A stretch of DNA of 64,000 nt from Actinoplanes sp. NBC_00393 (lineage in GTDB: Bacteria; Actinomycetota; Actinomycetes; Mycobacteriales; Micromonosporaceae). Positions 47,497 through 56,025 of this stretch are shown here, in pieces. Both the position numbers and the translations under genes were made by a program. The stretch lies in contig NZ_CP107942.1 in the NCBI RefSeq assembly GCF_036053395.1, positions 5,670,501-5,734,500 on the forward strand. The letters are read 5' to 3'. Positions within the stretch are counted from its first letter, which is position 1; each line of letters opens with the position of its first letter. The notes beneath the pieces were generated by a model, which was given only the letters and a program-made list of their open reading frames with translations, was not told the DNA's origin and ran no database searches.

Positions 47497-48984
47497 ATGT
47501 CGCAGACCCTCAGTCCTTCCGTGCCGCGAACGGTGCCGTGGCGCCGCTCCGGCCTCCTGATGGCCCTGACCTTCTCCGCACTGCAGATGCTCAACGAGAT
47601 CGGCACGATGGTGGCGATCCCGCTCTACGGCTCGATGAGCCAGGAACTCACCCTGTCGCCCGCCCAGACCACCTGGGCGCTGATGAGCACCACGATCTTC
47701 GGCGCCGCCACGATCGCCCTGCTCGCCAAGGCCGGCGACCGCTACGGTCACCGCCGGCTGATGATCTACAGCGTGGCCGGCATCATCGCCGGCTTCGTGA
47801 TCTCCGCGCTCGCGCCGAACTTCCTGGTCCTGCTGATCGGCCGCGCGCTGACCGGCATGATGGCCGGCCAGGCGCTGTGCATCGGCATCATGAACGACCG
47901 GCTGACCGGCACCGACAAGCGCAAGGCGATCGCGATCATCGCGGGCGGCCAGGCGATCGGCGTCTTCTGCGGGTTCTTCCTCGGCGGGATCATCGTCGAG
48001 GCGGGCGGCACGTTCCGGCACGCGTTCTGGCTGGGTGCGGCGCTGACGCTGGTCAGCCTGCTGGCGTTCCTCGCATGGGGCAGCGACTCGGACGCGCTCG
48101 AGCGGCACGCCGCCGGCCGCCCGCGCATCGAGGTCGCCGGGGTGGTGCTGCTCGGCATCGGCCTGACGCTGCTGTGCGTCGGCATCTCGCAGTCCACCGC
48201 CTGGGGTCTTGGCGACTGGCGGACGCTGGCCTGCATACTCGGCGGCCTGGCTGTCATCGCCCTGTCGCTGCTGGTCGAGGCCCGGGCCACGCACCCGCTG
48301 CTGGACGTGCGGGAGCTGGCCGGGCGCAATCTGACTCCGGCGTACGCGGCCTTCCTGACCTTGGGGGTCTGCGGCATGCTGCTGTTCAACGCCGCCATGG
48401 CGTTGCTGCAGATCCCCGGCACGCTGCCGCTGCCGACCGGCCCGCTGCAGATCGGTCCCGGCTTCGGGTACACCGCCCTGCAGGCCTCCTTCGTGTTCCT
48501 GCCGATGACCGCGGCCGGCCTGGTCGCGGCCAAGGTGATCCCCGGCCTGCTGCGGCGTACCTCGGCCCGGACCGGCCTGGTCCTCGGCGGCCTGCTGATG
48601 GCGGTCGCGTTCGCGATCCTGCGGGTCGACCACGCGCACGTCGCGACCATGCTCGCCGCGATCCTGATCTACGGGTTCGGCTACACCACCGTGCTGTCGA
48701 CCGCGGTCTCGGTGATCGCCGTGGAGGCCAAGGAGGGCAAGGGCGCCGGCACCGCGTCGCTGTACGTCTCCATGGCCCTGGCGGCGTCGTCGCTGGGCGC
48801 GGCGATCTTCGCGGCGCTGCAGAACTCGTACACCGGCCCGGCGCTGCTGCCGGACGGCTCGCCGATCCCAGGGCTCCCACCGCTGCCGCAGGCCGCGCTG
48901 TTCGACCACGCCTTCGTGATCGCTGCGGTCGCCGCACTGGTCGCGGTCGTGGCCGGTCTGGTCCTGAAACCGACCCGAAACTGA
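47497..48984 (+). CDS. MFS transporter, DHA2-type
   Basis: A 495-residue transporter with about 13-14 membrane helices. The signature after helix 2 is LAKAGDRYGHRRLMI, and helix 5 carries the antiporter-like Gly-rich segment (AGGQAIGVFCGFFLGG). DHA2 proteins exchange protons for drugs or secondary metabolites; a few import aromatic compounds. In a catabolic setting with a P450, import of the substrate or export of a toxic intermediate are both plausible. GAGGA lies a few bases before the ATG at 47497. The longer in-frame version would include the operator region. Confidence 0.9.
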   Translation: MSQTLSPSVPRTVPWRRSGLLMALTFSALQMLNEIGTMVAIPLYGSMSQELTLSPAQTTWALMSTTIFGAATIALLAKAGDRYGHRRLMIYSVAGIIAGFVISALAPNFLVLLIGRALTGMMAGQALCIGIMNDRLTGTDKRKAIAIIAGGQAIGVFCGFFLGGIIVEAGGTFRHAFWLGAALTLVSLLAFLAWGSDSDALERHAAGRPRIEVAGVVLLGIGLTLLCVGISQSTAWGLGDWRTLACILGGLAVIALSLLVEARATHPLLDVRELAGRNLTPAYAAFLTLGVCGMLLFNAAMALLQIPGTLPLPTGPLQIGPGFGYTALQASFVFLPMTAAGLVAAKVIPGLLRRTSARTGLVLGGLLMAVAFAILRVDHAHVATMLAAILIYGFGYTTVLSTAVSVIAVEAKEGKGAGTASLYVSMALAASSLGAAIFAALQNSYTGPALLPDGSPIPGLPPLPQAALFDHAFVIAAVAALVAVVAGLVLKPTRN

Positions 48985-48996
48985 GTGGAATTCGGC

Positions 48997-49032
48997 CGCA
49001 CACTCACTAGACACATGTCTTGTGAGTGTGCG
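48997..49032. promoter_or_regulatory. TetR operator 2, 36-bp near-perfect palindrome before the SDR gene
   Basis: CGCACACTCACTAGACAC and ATGTCTTGTGAGTGTGCG pair with only two mismatches. The centre TAGACACATGTC matches operator 1 at 11 of 12 bases. It lies 36 bp before the SDR start and probably controls the SDR-hydrolase-P450 part of the operon. Confidence 0.8.
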
Positions 49033-49068
49033 ACCGTCGTCACACCCCGATTTCAGAGGAGCAACCCC

Positions 49069-49881
49069 ATGCGTTTCGCGGACAAGGTCGTCTTCGTGAC
49101 CGGAGCGGCATCGGGCATGGGTCACGCGGTGGCCCGCGCCTTCCACGACGAGGGCGCCCACGTCTACGGCGCCGACATCTCGGCCGACGCGCTCAAGACG
49201 GCCTTCGACGACCTGCCCCGGGCCGTCCCGCTGGCCTTCGACATCGCCGACAGCGCCGCCGTCGACGAGGCCTTCGCCCGCGTCGGCGCCGACCACGGCC
49301 GGCTCGACGTGCTGGTCAACGCGGCCGGGGTGAACGCTCCCGGCCGGGCCGCCAACGAGGCCCTCAACGCCGAGAACCTCAAGGTCTTCGAAGCCATGAA
49401 GCGCGGCGAGCAGCACCACTCGGAGTTCATCGAGCACACCAGCGACGACGACTTCGACCGGGTGCTGCGGATCAACCTGTACGGCACCTTCTACGCGATG
49501 CGGGCCGCGGTTCCGCTGCTCAAGGCCAACCAGGGCGGCTCGATCGTCAACTTCTCCTCCGCCGCGGCGCTGATCGGCGTCGTCATGCCGCCGTACTACC
49601 CCGCGTCCAAGGCAGCGGTCCTCGGCCTCACCCGCGAGGCGGCCACCGAGCTCGCCCCGTTCGGCATCACCGTCAACGCCCTCGCGCCGGGCGCCGTGGA
49701 CACCCCGCTGTTCCGGCAGACCGACGAGGAGTTCCGGCAGTTCCTGATCGGGATGCAGCCGATCCGGCGGGCCGCCGACCCAGCCGAGGTCGCCCGGCAG
49801 GTGCTCTTCCTGGCCGGTCCGGACGCCGCCTACCTCACCGGGCAGACCATCTCCCCGTCCGGCGGGCTGGTGATGGCATGA
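49069..49881 (+). CDS. Classical SDR oxidoreductase
   Basis: A 270-residue short-chain dehydrogenase. The cofactor loop is TGAASGMG at 11-18, followed by an acidic position (GADIS) that suggests NAD. The NAAG strand, catalytic Ser (NFSSAAAL) and YYPASK (Tyr-x-x-x-Lys) are present. An unusual charged insertion of about 25 residues (ENLKVFEAMKRGEQHHSEFIEH) follows the NAAG motif. AGAGGAG lies 6 bases before the ATG. The stop overlaps the next ATG (ATGA). It probably oxidises the alcohol made by the P450 or esterase of the same operon. Confidence 0.92.
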   Translation: MRFADKVVFVTGAASGMGHAVARAFHDEGAHVYGADISADALKTAFDDLPRAVPLAFDIADSAAVDEAFARVGADHGRLDVLVNAAGVNAPGRAANEALNAENLKVFEAMKRGEQHHSEFIEHTSDDDFDRVLRINLYGTFYAMRAAVPLLKANQGGSIVNFSSAAALIGVVMPPYYPASKAAVLGLTREAATELAPFGITVNALAPGAVDTPLFRQTDEEFRQFLIGMQPIRRAADPAEVARQVLFLAGPDAAYLTGQTISPSGGLVMA

Positions 49882-51020
49882 GCATCGACCGGGCAGCCGT
49901 CCAGCGCCTCGCCGACGAGATCAACCGGGACATCGAGCGCGGGGCGTACGACGGGGCGAACGTGATCCTCGCCCGCCACGGCGAGATCGTCCTCGACCTG
50001 ACCACCGGCTGGGCCGAACGCGCCACCAACCGGTCGCTGCGCCGGGACGACGTCTTCCGGGTCCTGTCGCTGACCAAGGGCTTCACCAACGTGCTCGCGC
50101 TGCGGGCCGTCAGCGAGGGCAGGCTGGCGCTGTCGACCCGGGTCGTCGACCTGATCCCGGAGTTCCTCGGCACCGACCCGTTCCACATGCTGCGCAAGGA
50201 CCGGATCAACCTGGTCCACCTGCTGACCCACCGCTCGGGGATGCCGCCGACGCCGAACCCGGGGCTGGGCCCGGACCGCTTCGGCGTGCTGGCTGACGTT
50301 GTCGCGGCGCTCGCGAGTGTGGACGTGCTGTTCGAGCCGGGTACCAATCTCAACTACGCGCCGGCGATCAATCACGCGTTGATGGGTGAGATGGTGCGTC
50401 GTGCGTACGGTGCCAAGAATTTCCGGGACCTGGCGCGGGACCTGCTCTTCGACCCGGTGGGCATGGCCGACACCGCGTTCGGGCTGCCGGCCCGGCTGGC
50501 CGGGCGGGCCGTGCCGCTGAAGGCCTACCTGCCGGAGGGTGGCTTCCTGCAGCCCTCGGACATCGAGTGCCTCAACGAGCACATCACCGAGGACGCCGAG
50601 ATGCCGTGGGTCGGTGCCGTGTCGACCGTGGCGGACGTGTTCGCGTTCGCCGAGATGGTCCGCGGCAACGGGCCGCGGCTGGTGGCGCCCGCGGTGATGG
50701 ACCAGGCCACCACGCTGCAGACCGGGGACATGCCCAACGATCTGTACGCGGCGATGGCGCAGGCCCGCGGCTGGGAGATCCCGAAGGGCAACTTCGGACT
50801 CGGCTTCTCCCTTTCCGGGACGGGCACCGCGCCGAGCTTCTTCGGCCCGTTCACCTCGCCGCGCACCCACGGCAACTACGGCGCCGGCTCCTCGCTGTTC
50901 TGGGTCGACCCGGAGCGCGACCTGACCTTCGTCTTCCTCTCGGCCGGCGTGATGGAGGAGAGCGAGAACGTCGCCCGCTTCCAGAAGCTCTCCACCATGG
51001 CCGTCGCCGCCGCTCGGTAA
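49878..51020 (+). CDS. Serine hydrolase of the beta-lactamase/esterase family (class C fold)
   Basis: A 380-residue enzyme with the SxxK motif SLTK near residue 65 (nucleophile Ser, base Lys). The YxN-equivalent reads NYAP near 162, and the third element is HGNYGAGSS near the C-terminus. This pattern fits EstB-type carboxylesterases more than true beta-lactamases. There is no signal peptide, so it acts in the cytoplasm. The start overlaps the SDR stop (ATGA). In the operon it would hydrolyse an ester or lactone intermediate next to the SDR and P450. Confidence 0.88.
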   Translation: MSIDRAAVQRLADEINRDIERGAYDGANVILARHGEIVLDLTTGWAERATNRSLRRDDVFRVLSLTKGFTNVLALRAVSEGRLALSTRVVDLIPEFLGTDPFHMLRKDRINLVHLLTHRSGMPPTPNPGLGPDRFGVLADVVAALASVDVLFEPGTNLNYAPAINHALMGEMVRRAYGAKNFRDLARDLLFDPVGMADTAFGLPARLAGRAVPLKAYLPEGGFLQPSDIECLNEHITEDAEMPWVGAVSTVADVFAFAEMVRGNGPRLVAPAVMDQATTLQTGDMPNDLYAAMAQARGWEIPKGNFGLGFSLSGTGTAPSFFGPFTSPRTHGNYGAGSSLFWVDPERDLTFVFLSAGVMEESENVARFQKLSTMAVAAAR

Positions 51021-51028
51021 GGACCGTT

Positions 51029-53236
51029 ATGACCGACCTGAAACGATGCCCGGTCGCGCACGGCTTCGACGCCATGAGCGACGACTACTACACCGACCCG
51101 TCGATGCACTTCGCGAAGGTACGCGACGAGCACCCGGTCTTCTGGTACCCGTGGCTGAACGCCTGGATCGTCACCCGCCGCGAGGACGTGCTCAAGGTGC
51201 TCGGCGACTGGACCGAGTTCTCCTCCGCCGGCAACACCGCGAGCATCCCGGTGCCGGAGAAGTACCAGCACATCGTCCCGCCCGGCCTGATGTCCGAGAT
51301 GATCGTCGGGATGGACCCGGACGGTCACACGGTTCACCGCGGCGTGGCCCTGCGCGGTTTCACCGTGGCCCGGATGGAACAGTTGCGGCCGCAGATCGAG
51401 GAGCGGGCGCACCGCATCATCGACAAACTGGAGCAGCAGGGCTCGGCGAACCTGATGGAGGAGTACTGCCTCGAGCTCACGACCCAGACGCTCTGCGCGC
51501 ATCTCGGTCTCGGCTACGAGCACGACCCGATGATGCGGCGGCTGCGCAACGCGACCGGGCGGGTGCTGTCGTCGGCGCAGGAGCAGATGCCGCCGGAGAT
51601 CATCGACGAGGTGTGGGAGGTGTTCTCCTCGTCCTTCGCCGAACTGTCGAAAGTGGTCGCCGAGCGCAGGGAGAACCCGGGCGACGATTTCATTTCTGAA
51701 ATGGCGGCTGAGCGTACGCTCTCCGTCGCGCAGATCGCGCTGAAGGTGTGCGAATTCGCCCTCGCCGGGGCGGACACCACTGCCCAGGCGATGACGAACG
51801 CCGTGCTGTTTCTCGCGGACAAGCCGCAGTACATCGCGGAGGCGCTGGATGATCCGGCGCTGTGGGCCAATGTGTTCGAGGAGACGATCCGGCGGCGGCC
51901 GTCTTCGCCGTTCGCCTCGCGTCAGGCGACCCGGGACATGGAGATCGGCGGCGTCTCCGTTGCGGCCGGGGACATGATCTGGGTGTCGCTGGCCAGTGCC
52001 AACACCGATCCTTCGCATTACGAGCGGCCGTTCGAGTTCGATATTCACCGGCCTGACCCGGCGGACCACCTCGCGTTCACGGCGGGGCGGCACACGTGCC
52101 TGGGGCAGGCTCTGGCGCGGGTGCAGGGTGCGACCGGGCTGAAGGTGCTGTTCGAGCGGCTGCCGTCGGTCCGGCCGGTGCCGGGGTTCCCGCTGGACTT
52201 TATCCGGATGGCGTTGCTGCCGGTGCGGGCCAACCTGCCGGTGACCTGGGATCTCGCGGACATCGAGCGGTCCAAGAAGCGGGTCAAACGGGGGATGGAT
52301 CTGGTCGTCACCGCCCGTTCCGAGCCGGCCGGCGACGTCGTGGCGTTGCATTTCGCGCACCCCGACGGCGATGCGCTGCCGCCTTGGGAGCCGGGGGCGC
52401 ACGTCGACGTACGGATCCCGGTCAGCGACGGTGTCGTGGTGCGGCAGTATTCGCTGTCGTCGTCGCCGGCTTCCTCCGCGCAATGGCGACTCGGTGTGCT
52501 GCGCGAGCCGAACGGTCGCGGTGGTTCCGCCGGCATCCATTCCTTCGCTGTCGGCGACGTGGTTCGGGCGGGCTGGCCACGCAACAATTTCGCGCTGGTG
52601 CCGTCGCCGCGCTACGTCTTCGTCGCCGGTGGCATCGGGATCACGCCGATCCTGCCGATGCTCGCGGCGGCGACGGCTGCCGGAGCCGAGTGGACGCTGC
52701 ACTACGGCGGCCGGAGCCGTTCGTCGATGGCGTTCTGCGAGGAGCTGGCCCAATACGGTTCCCGGGTCGTCCTCACCCCGCACGACGAACACGGGCTCCT
52801 GGATCTGGCCGGCATCTTCGCTTCCGTCAGCCCGGACACGCTGGTCTACGCCTGCGGCCCGGAACCGTTGCTGACCGCCCTCGAAGAAGCGCTGTCGCAC
52901 TGGCCGGAAGGCACACTGCACACCGAACGTTTCGCACCCAAACGCATCGCGCCGAGGGCTGACGTCGCTTTCGAGGTCGAGTTCGCGGCGTCGGGGGTGA
53001 CCGTCACGGTGCCGCCCGGCCGGTCCATCCTGCAGGCCGCTGAGGAGCAGGGCATCACCGCTTTGTCATCGTGCAAAGAGGGCACCTGCGGCACCTGCGA
53101 AACCCGAATCCTGTCCGGCGAGGCCGACCACCGCGACTCGATCCTGACCCCCGCTGAACAGCGAGCCAACCAGTCCCTGATGCTCTGCGTCTCCCGGGCC
53201 GCCCCCAGCTGCCCCAAGCTGATCCTCGACGCCTGA
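51029..53236 (+). CDS. Self-sufficient cytochrome P450 fused to a PFOR-type reductase (CYP116B-like)
   Basis: A 735-residue fusion. The P450 part (1-410) has AGADTT in the I-helix, ExxR (EETIR), and FTAGRHTCLG with haem ligand Cys357. A linker (ADIERSKKRVKRGMD) leads to a phthalate-dioxygenase-reductase-type module. Its FMN-binding region is RQYSLSSSP, the NADH region is VAGGIGITPILPM, and the C-terminal 2Fe-2S ferredoxin has Cys682, 687, 690 and 720. NADH electrons pass through flavin and Fe-S to haem in one protein, as in P450RhF (about 770-780 residues). AAGGA lies 5 bases before the ATG. Codon use matches the operon. The substrate is unknown. Confidence 0.95.
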   Translation: MTDLKRCPVAHGFDAMSDDYYTDPSMHFAKVRDEHPVFWYPWLNAWIVTRREDVLKVLGDWTEFSSAGNTASIPVPEKYQHIVPPGLMSEMIVGMDPDGHTVHRGVALRGFTVARMEQLRPQIEERAHRIIDKLEQQGSANLMEEYCLELTTQTLCAHLGLGYEHDPMMRRLRNATGRVLSSAQEQMPPEIIDEVWEVFSSSFAELSKVVAERRENPGDDFISEMAAERTLSVAQIALKVCEFALAGADTTAQAMTNAVLFLADKPQYIAEALDDPALWANVFEETIRRRPSSPFASRQATRDMEIGGVSVAAGDMIWVSLASANTDPSHYERPFEFDIHRPDPADHLAFTAGRHTCLGQALARVQGATGLKVLFERLPSVRPVPGFPLDFIRMALLPVRANLPVTWDLADIERSKKRVKRGMDLVVTARSEPAGDVVALHFAHPDGDALPPWEPGAHVDVRIPVSDGVVVRQYSLSSSPASSAQWRLGVLREPNGRGGSAGIHSFAVGDVVRAGWPRNNFALVPSPRYVFVAGGIGITPILPMLAAATAAGAEWTLHYGGRSRSSMAFCEELAQYGSRVVLTPHDEHGLLDLAGIFASVSPDTLVYACGPEPLLTALEEALSHWPEGTLHTERFAPKRIAPRADVAFEVEFAASGVTVTVPPGRSILQAAEEQGITALSSCKEGTCGTCETRILSGEADHRDSILTPAEQRANQSLMLCVSRAAPSCPKLILDA

Positions 53237-53244
53237 ACCCCCTC

Positions 53245-53440
53245 GGCTGACGCCCACCGTCGTATCCCGCCACCCGAAACAGCCCTGGCCGTCAGCCAGT
53301 TCCCCCGGCTGACACCCACCGTCGTATCCCGGCCGCGGAAGCAGCACTGAGCGTCAGCCACCTGCCGGGCTGACCCACACGGTCGTATCCCGCCGCCCGA
53401 AGCAGCGCTGGCCGTCAGCCAATTCGTCCGGCTGACGGCC
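53245..53440. repeat. Tandem 61-63-bp repeats (family A) downstream of the P450 gene
   Basis: GGCTGAC starts at 53245, 53307, 53368 and 53430, spaced 61-62 bp. Units contain CCACCGTCGTATCCCG-type and CGAAGCAGC-type segments and end in GTCAGCC, so each unit is bounded by inverted GGCTGAC/GTCAGCC. They lie in the convergent gap between the P450 and LCP genes and match 4752-4867 and 21053-21246. Confidence 0.9.
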
Positions 53441-53571
53441 AGCGCGCTTTCGGCGAGCGGGATGCAACGCTCTGCGTCAGCCCGAATCTGATCAAGGTGG
53501 CCGCAGCATGGGATCAGGCCGAGGTTGGGTGCGTGAGGGCCAGCTGACGGGCCGATGGCCAGCCGGCGGAT

Positions 53572-53856
53572 CTCAGCTGGGCCGGCGGGCCTCGGCTGGG
53601 CCGACGGGCCTCGGCTGGGCCGGCGGACCTCGGCTGGCGCTGACGGGCCTCAGCTGGGCCGGCGGACCTCGGCTGGCGCTGACGCACCGAGTGCGGCTTT
53701 GATCAGGTGCCTCACAGCCGGACGGCCGGGCTCAGCTGGCACTCACGCATGGAATGAGGCCGCAATTACATGCGTGGCGGCCAGCCGGCGCCCCTCGGCT
53801 GGCACTCATGCATCGAATGCGGCCGCAATTAGATGCTTGAGCGCCAGCCGGGCGGC
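53572..53856. repeat. 19-20-bp and 63-bp tandem repeats in the P450-LCP gap
   Basis: From about 53572 to 53684, CTCGGCTGGGCCGGCGG-type units of 19-20 bp repeat about six times. Then two 63-bp units start at 53731 and 53794 with CTCAGCTGGCACTCACGC or CTCGGCTGGCACTCATGC. They continue with GGCCGCAATTA and end in GCCAGCC, again bounded by inverted GGCTGGC/GCCAGCC. Diverged pieces occur at 53490-53550. I see no gene in the 719-bp gap. Confidence 0.85.
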
Positions 53857-53955
53857 CGGCGGGTTGGCTTGATCTTGGAAGAGGTCCGCGGGTGGGCTGA
53901 GGAAAGACCAGGCGGGCGCGGATGTCGATCACCACTGCGGGCGGCGGCGAGGGCG

Positions 53956-55002
53956 TCAGCGGTCGACCTGGACGAGGTTGGGGTTGGCCAGGAGGAACGG
54001 GGCCACCCGGTCTTCGGCTACGGCGGTGAAAAAAGTCTGCACCTCGGCGGGGAACTGTTCGCCTCGGTAGGTGCCGGCCTCGAACAATGGGGCGCCGGGC
54101 AGGTCCAGGGTGGTCAGGTCCTTGATGCTCAGGTTCTTCAGCTGTCGCAGCCATTCGGCTACGGAATGGCCTCCGCCGACCACCGTGAGGGAATCGCCGG
54201 CGGCGGCCATCACCGGGAGCAGCTTCGCGGGGTTGCTGCGGATCTTGCGGGTCACCGCGGTGAGGAACTGGCGCTGGTGGCGCTGGCGGTCGTAGTCGCC
54301 GCGGGGTAGGCCGTAGCGCTGGCGGACGAAGTCCAGGGACTGCCAGGCGTTGAGGCGCATCGGTTTGTCGCTCTTGGGATACAGCATCTGCGGGCCGGTG
54401 TACGGGCGCAGGCATTTCTGGCCGGCCTGGCACGAGGGCAGGCGGTCGCGTGGGGTGCCGTCCGGCTTGCGGTGTTCGGAGGGGACGTCCTGGTCGATGG
54501 CCAGTTTGACGCCGCCCATCGCGGCGACGACCTTCTGGAAGCCGCCGAAGTTGATGATGGCGCCGGCGTCGAACTTCGGGATTCCGGTGACGTTGCGGAC
54601 GGTCCGGGAGAGCAGTGTGTAGCCCTGGGCGGGGCTGGGGTTGCCGCCTGCGACCGGGCTGCCCAGGGCCATCGCGGCGTTGATTTTGGCGGTTTGGGCG
54701 GGGGTGCCGGTGGGGGCGAAGGCGGGGATCTGCACGACCAGGTCGCGGGGCAGGGAGAAGAGGTAGGTGGTGTGCCGGTCCGCGGGGATGTGCGCCACCA
54801 GGATGGTGTCGGCGAGCGGGATGGTGTGCGATCCGCGCGGGTCGATGCCGACCAGCAGGAAGTTCAGCGGGCCGGCGACGGCGGCCGTCGGCGAGGCCAG
54901 CACGACCGCCGCGGGCACGGCGACGGGAGCCAGCAGGAGGCAGCCGGCGGCGATGCTGAGCCGGGCCCACAGCGGGGTACGGCGTTTCGCAGATCTGTCC
55001 AC
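53956..55002 (-). CDS. LCP (LytR-CpsA-Psr) family cell-wall ligase
   Basis: A 348-residue membrane-anchored protein. A basic N-terminus and one helix (15-35) put the LCP domain outside. The domain has FLLVGIDPRG, the conserved Arg/Asp pocket segments (LADTILVAHI, FSLPRDLVV, KINAAMALG) and the late motif LDFVRQRYGLPRGDYDRQRHQRQFL. LCP enzymes transfer undecaprenyl-linked glycans such as teichoic acid or arabinogalactan to peptidoglycan. The GTG start has GGGAGG 10 bases upstream. Two Cys in the PSCQAGQKCLRPY loop may pair. The gene is monocistronic. Confidence 0.93.
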   Translation of the reverse strand: MDRSAKRRTPLWARLSIAAGCLLLAPVAVPAAVVLASPTAAVAGPLNFLLVGIDPRGSHTIPLADTILVAHIPADRHTTYLFSLPRDLVVQIPAFAPTGTPAQTAKINAAMALGSPVAGGNPSPAQGYTLLSRTVRNVTGIPKFDAGAIINFGGFQKVVAAMGGVKLAIDQDVPSEHRKPDGTPRDRLPSCQAGQKCLRPYTGPQMLYPKSDKPMRLNAWQSLDFVRQRYGLPRGDYDRQRHQRQFLTAVTRKIRSNPAKLLPVMAAAGDSLTVVGGGHSVAEWLRQLKNLSIKDLTTLDLPGAPLFEAGTYRGEQFPAEVQTFFTAVAEDRVAPFLLANPNLVQVDR

Positions 55003-55079
55003 TTGAGGGTTACCTCCCGTTTGCGACCGATAAGCGATGATTACACGGTTCGGTCGGTCGGTGAGGGTTGATCGACCAT

Positions 55080-55100
55080 CTGCTCAAGCCCGGCGGCCGC
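55080..55100 (+). repeat. Left arm of a 21-bp inverted repeat pair
   Basis: CTGCTCAAGCCCGGCGGCCG followed by C is the exact reverse complement of 58656-58676. The pair brackets the hemerythrin-to-binding-lipoprotein region. Confidence 0.7.
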
Positions 55101-55161
55101 CGGGCGACCCGGTGTTGCAGGTGGTCGCGCGGTAGCGAAGGACTGTCCGATACTCGTACCG

Positions 55162-55674
55162 ATGAAAAGCGCCGAACATGAAGCACACCGACGCCTGACC
55201 GCGTTCGGTCATCAGTTGATCGAGGTGCACGTCTGGCTGCGGGATCTGCTGGACGATCTGGCCAACGGCCTGGACGGCTATTTCGCCGGGCGAGGGCTGC
55301 CGGCCACTGATCTGCGGGCGCACTGCCTGGCGTTCTGTTCCGCGCTGACCCGGCATCACACCGGCGAGGACCGTGGCGCGTTCCCGGCGATCGCCGAGGA
55401 GTTCCCCGAGTTACGGCCGGTGCTCACCGAGCTGCGGACTGATCACAATCAAATCGAGTGGCTGCTCGGGAATCTGCGCAAGCTGCTCGACGGACTGCCG
55501 GAGCAGCCGGATCCGGCGGCGGAGGCCGCGGTGCGCGCGGAGCTGGAGGCGTTGTCGGCGGTGCTGCAGACGCACTTCATCTACGAGGAGAAGAGACTGA
55601 TCGCCGCACTGAACGGCATGTCCGTGCCCGAGTGGCGGGAGCAGCGGCCGGCGTTCCTGCTGCACGACGACTGA
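55162..55674 (+). CDS. Hemerythrin HHE-domain protein
   Basis: A 170-residue four-helix protein. The iron ligands expected for an HHE fold can be placed: His in FGHQLIEVH, HH-x2-E in LTRHHTGEDRG, His in RTDHNQIEWL, and HxxxE in QTHFIYEEKRL. Such proteins bind a di-iron centre and sense or store oxygen, or repair damaged Fe-S or nitrosated sites. There is no signal peptide. The 3' end overlaps an antisense gene by 98 bp. A flavohemoprotein-like enzyme 3 kb away could act in the same oxygen/NO response, but that is conjecture. Confidence 0.88.
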   Translation: MKSAEHEAHRRLTAFGHQLIEVHVWLRDLLDDLANGLDGYFAGRGLPATDLRAHCLAFCSALTRHHTGEDRGAFPAIAEEFPELRPVLTELRTDHNQIEWLLGNLRKLLDGLPEQPDPAAEAAVRAELEALSAVLQTHFIYEEKRLIAALNGMSVPEWREQRPAFLLHDD

Positions 55675-55939
55675 GGTCGAGCTGCAGGTGTTCGGGCAGG
55701 CGGGTGCCCTGAGGGTCCAGGTAGTGCACGTCGGCGACGCGGGCGGTGCCGCCGTCGGGCAGGGTGATCAGCGAGCCGGGCGGGGCGACCGTGTCGGGCG
55801 GGCAGAAGACGATGCCGTCGGCGACCATGCAGGGGCCGACCGGTACGGGTGGCGCGTACCCTCGGGTGCCCTTGACCGCCGCGACCTCGACGGTGCAGGT
55901 ATCGTCCGCGTGCAGTATCGCGAATTCCAGCCAGTTCAC
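55577..55939 (-). CDS. Hypothetical protein with a phage connector-like look
   Basis: A 120-residue protein starting at a GTG preceded by a good GGGAGG site. The first 90 residues (MNWLEFAILHADDTC, VPVGPCMVADGIVFCPPDTVAPPGSLITLPDG) look like a small beta-rich domain. They are reminiscent of head-tail connector proteins in actinophages, but no other phage gene is near. The last 30 residues are Arg/Ala-rich and lie antisense to the end of the hemerythrin gene, so the true end or even the gene may be questioned. Function is unknown. Confidence 0.5.
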   Translation of the reverse strand: MNWLEFAILHADDTCTVEVAAVKGTRGYAPPVPVGPCMVADGIVFCPPDTVAPPGSLITLPDGGTARVADVHYLDPQGTRLPEHLQLDLSRRAAGTPAAAPATRARTCRSVRRSVSSPRR

Positions 55940-56025
55940 CGGTCGCCCTCCCGTGTCGGTTGGCCTTCATGATGAACATTTCCCGACGGCGGCCCGCCTA
56001 ATCGGCGAGCCGCCCCCGAAGTTGA

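Noticed and set aside
49878..51020. True class C beta-lactamase
   Set aside because: No signal peptide, the YxN motif reads NYAP, and the operon is catabolic; an esterase of the same fold fits better.
53508..53702. A small plus-strand frame in the P450-LCP gap
   Set aside because: It only translates the 19-20-bp repeat units (GWAGGPRLAL runs).
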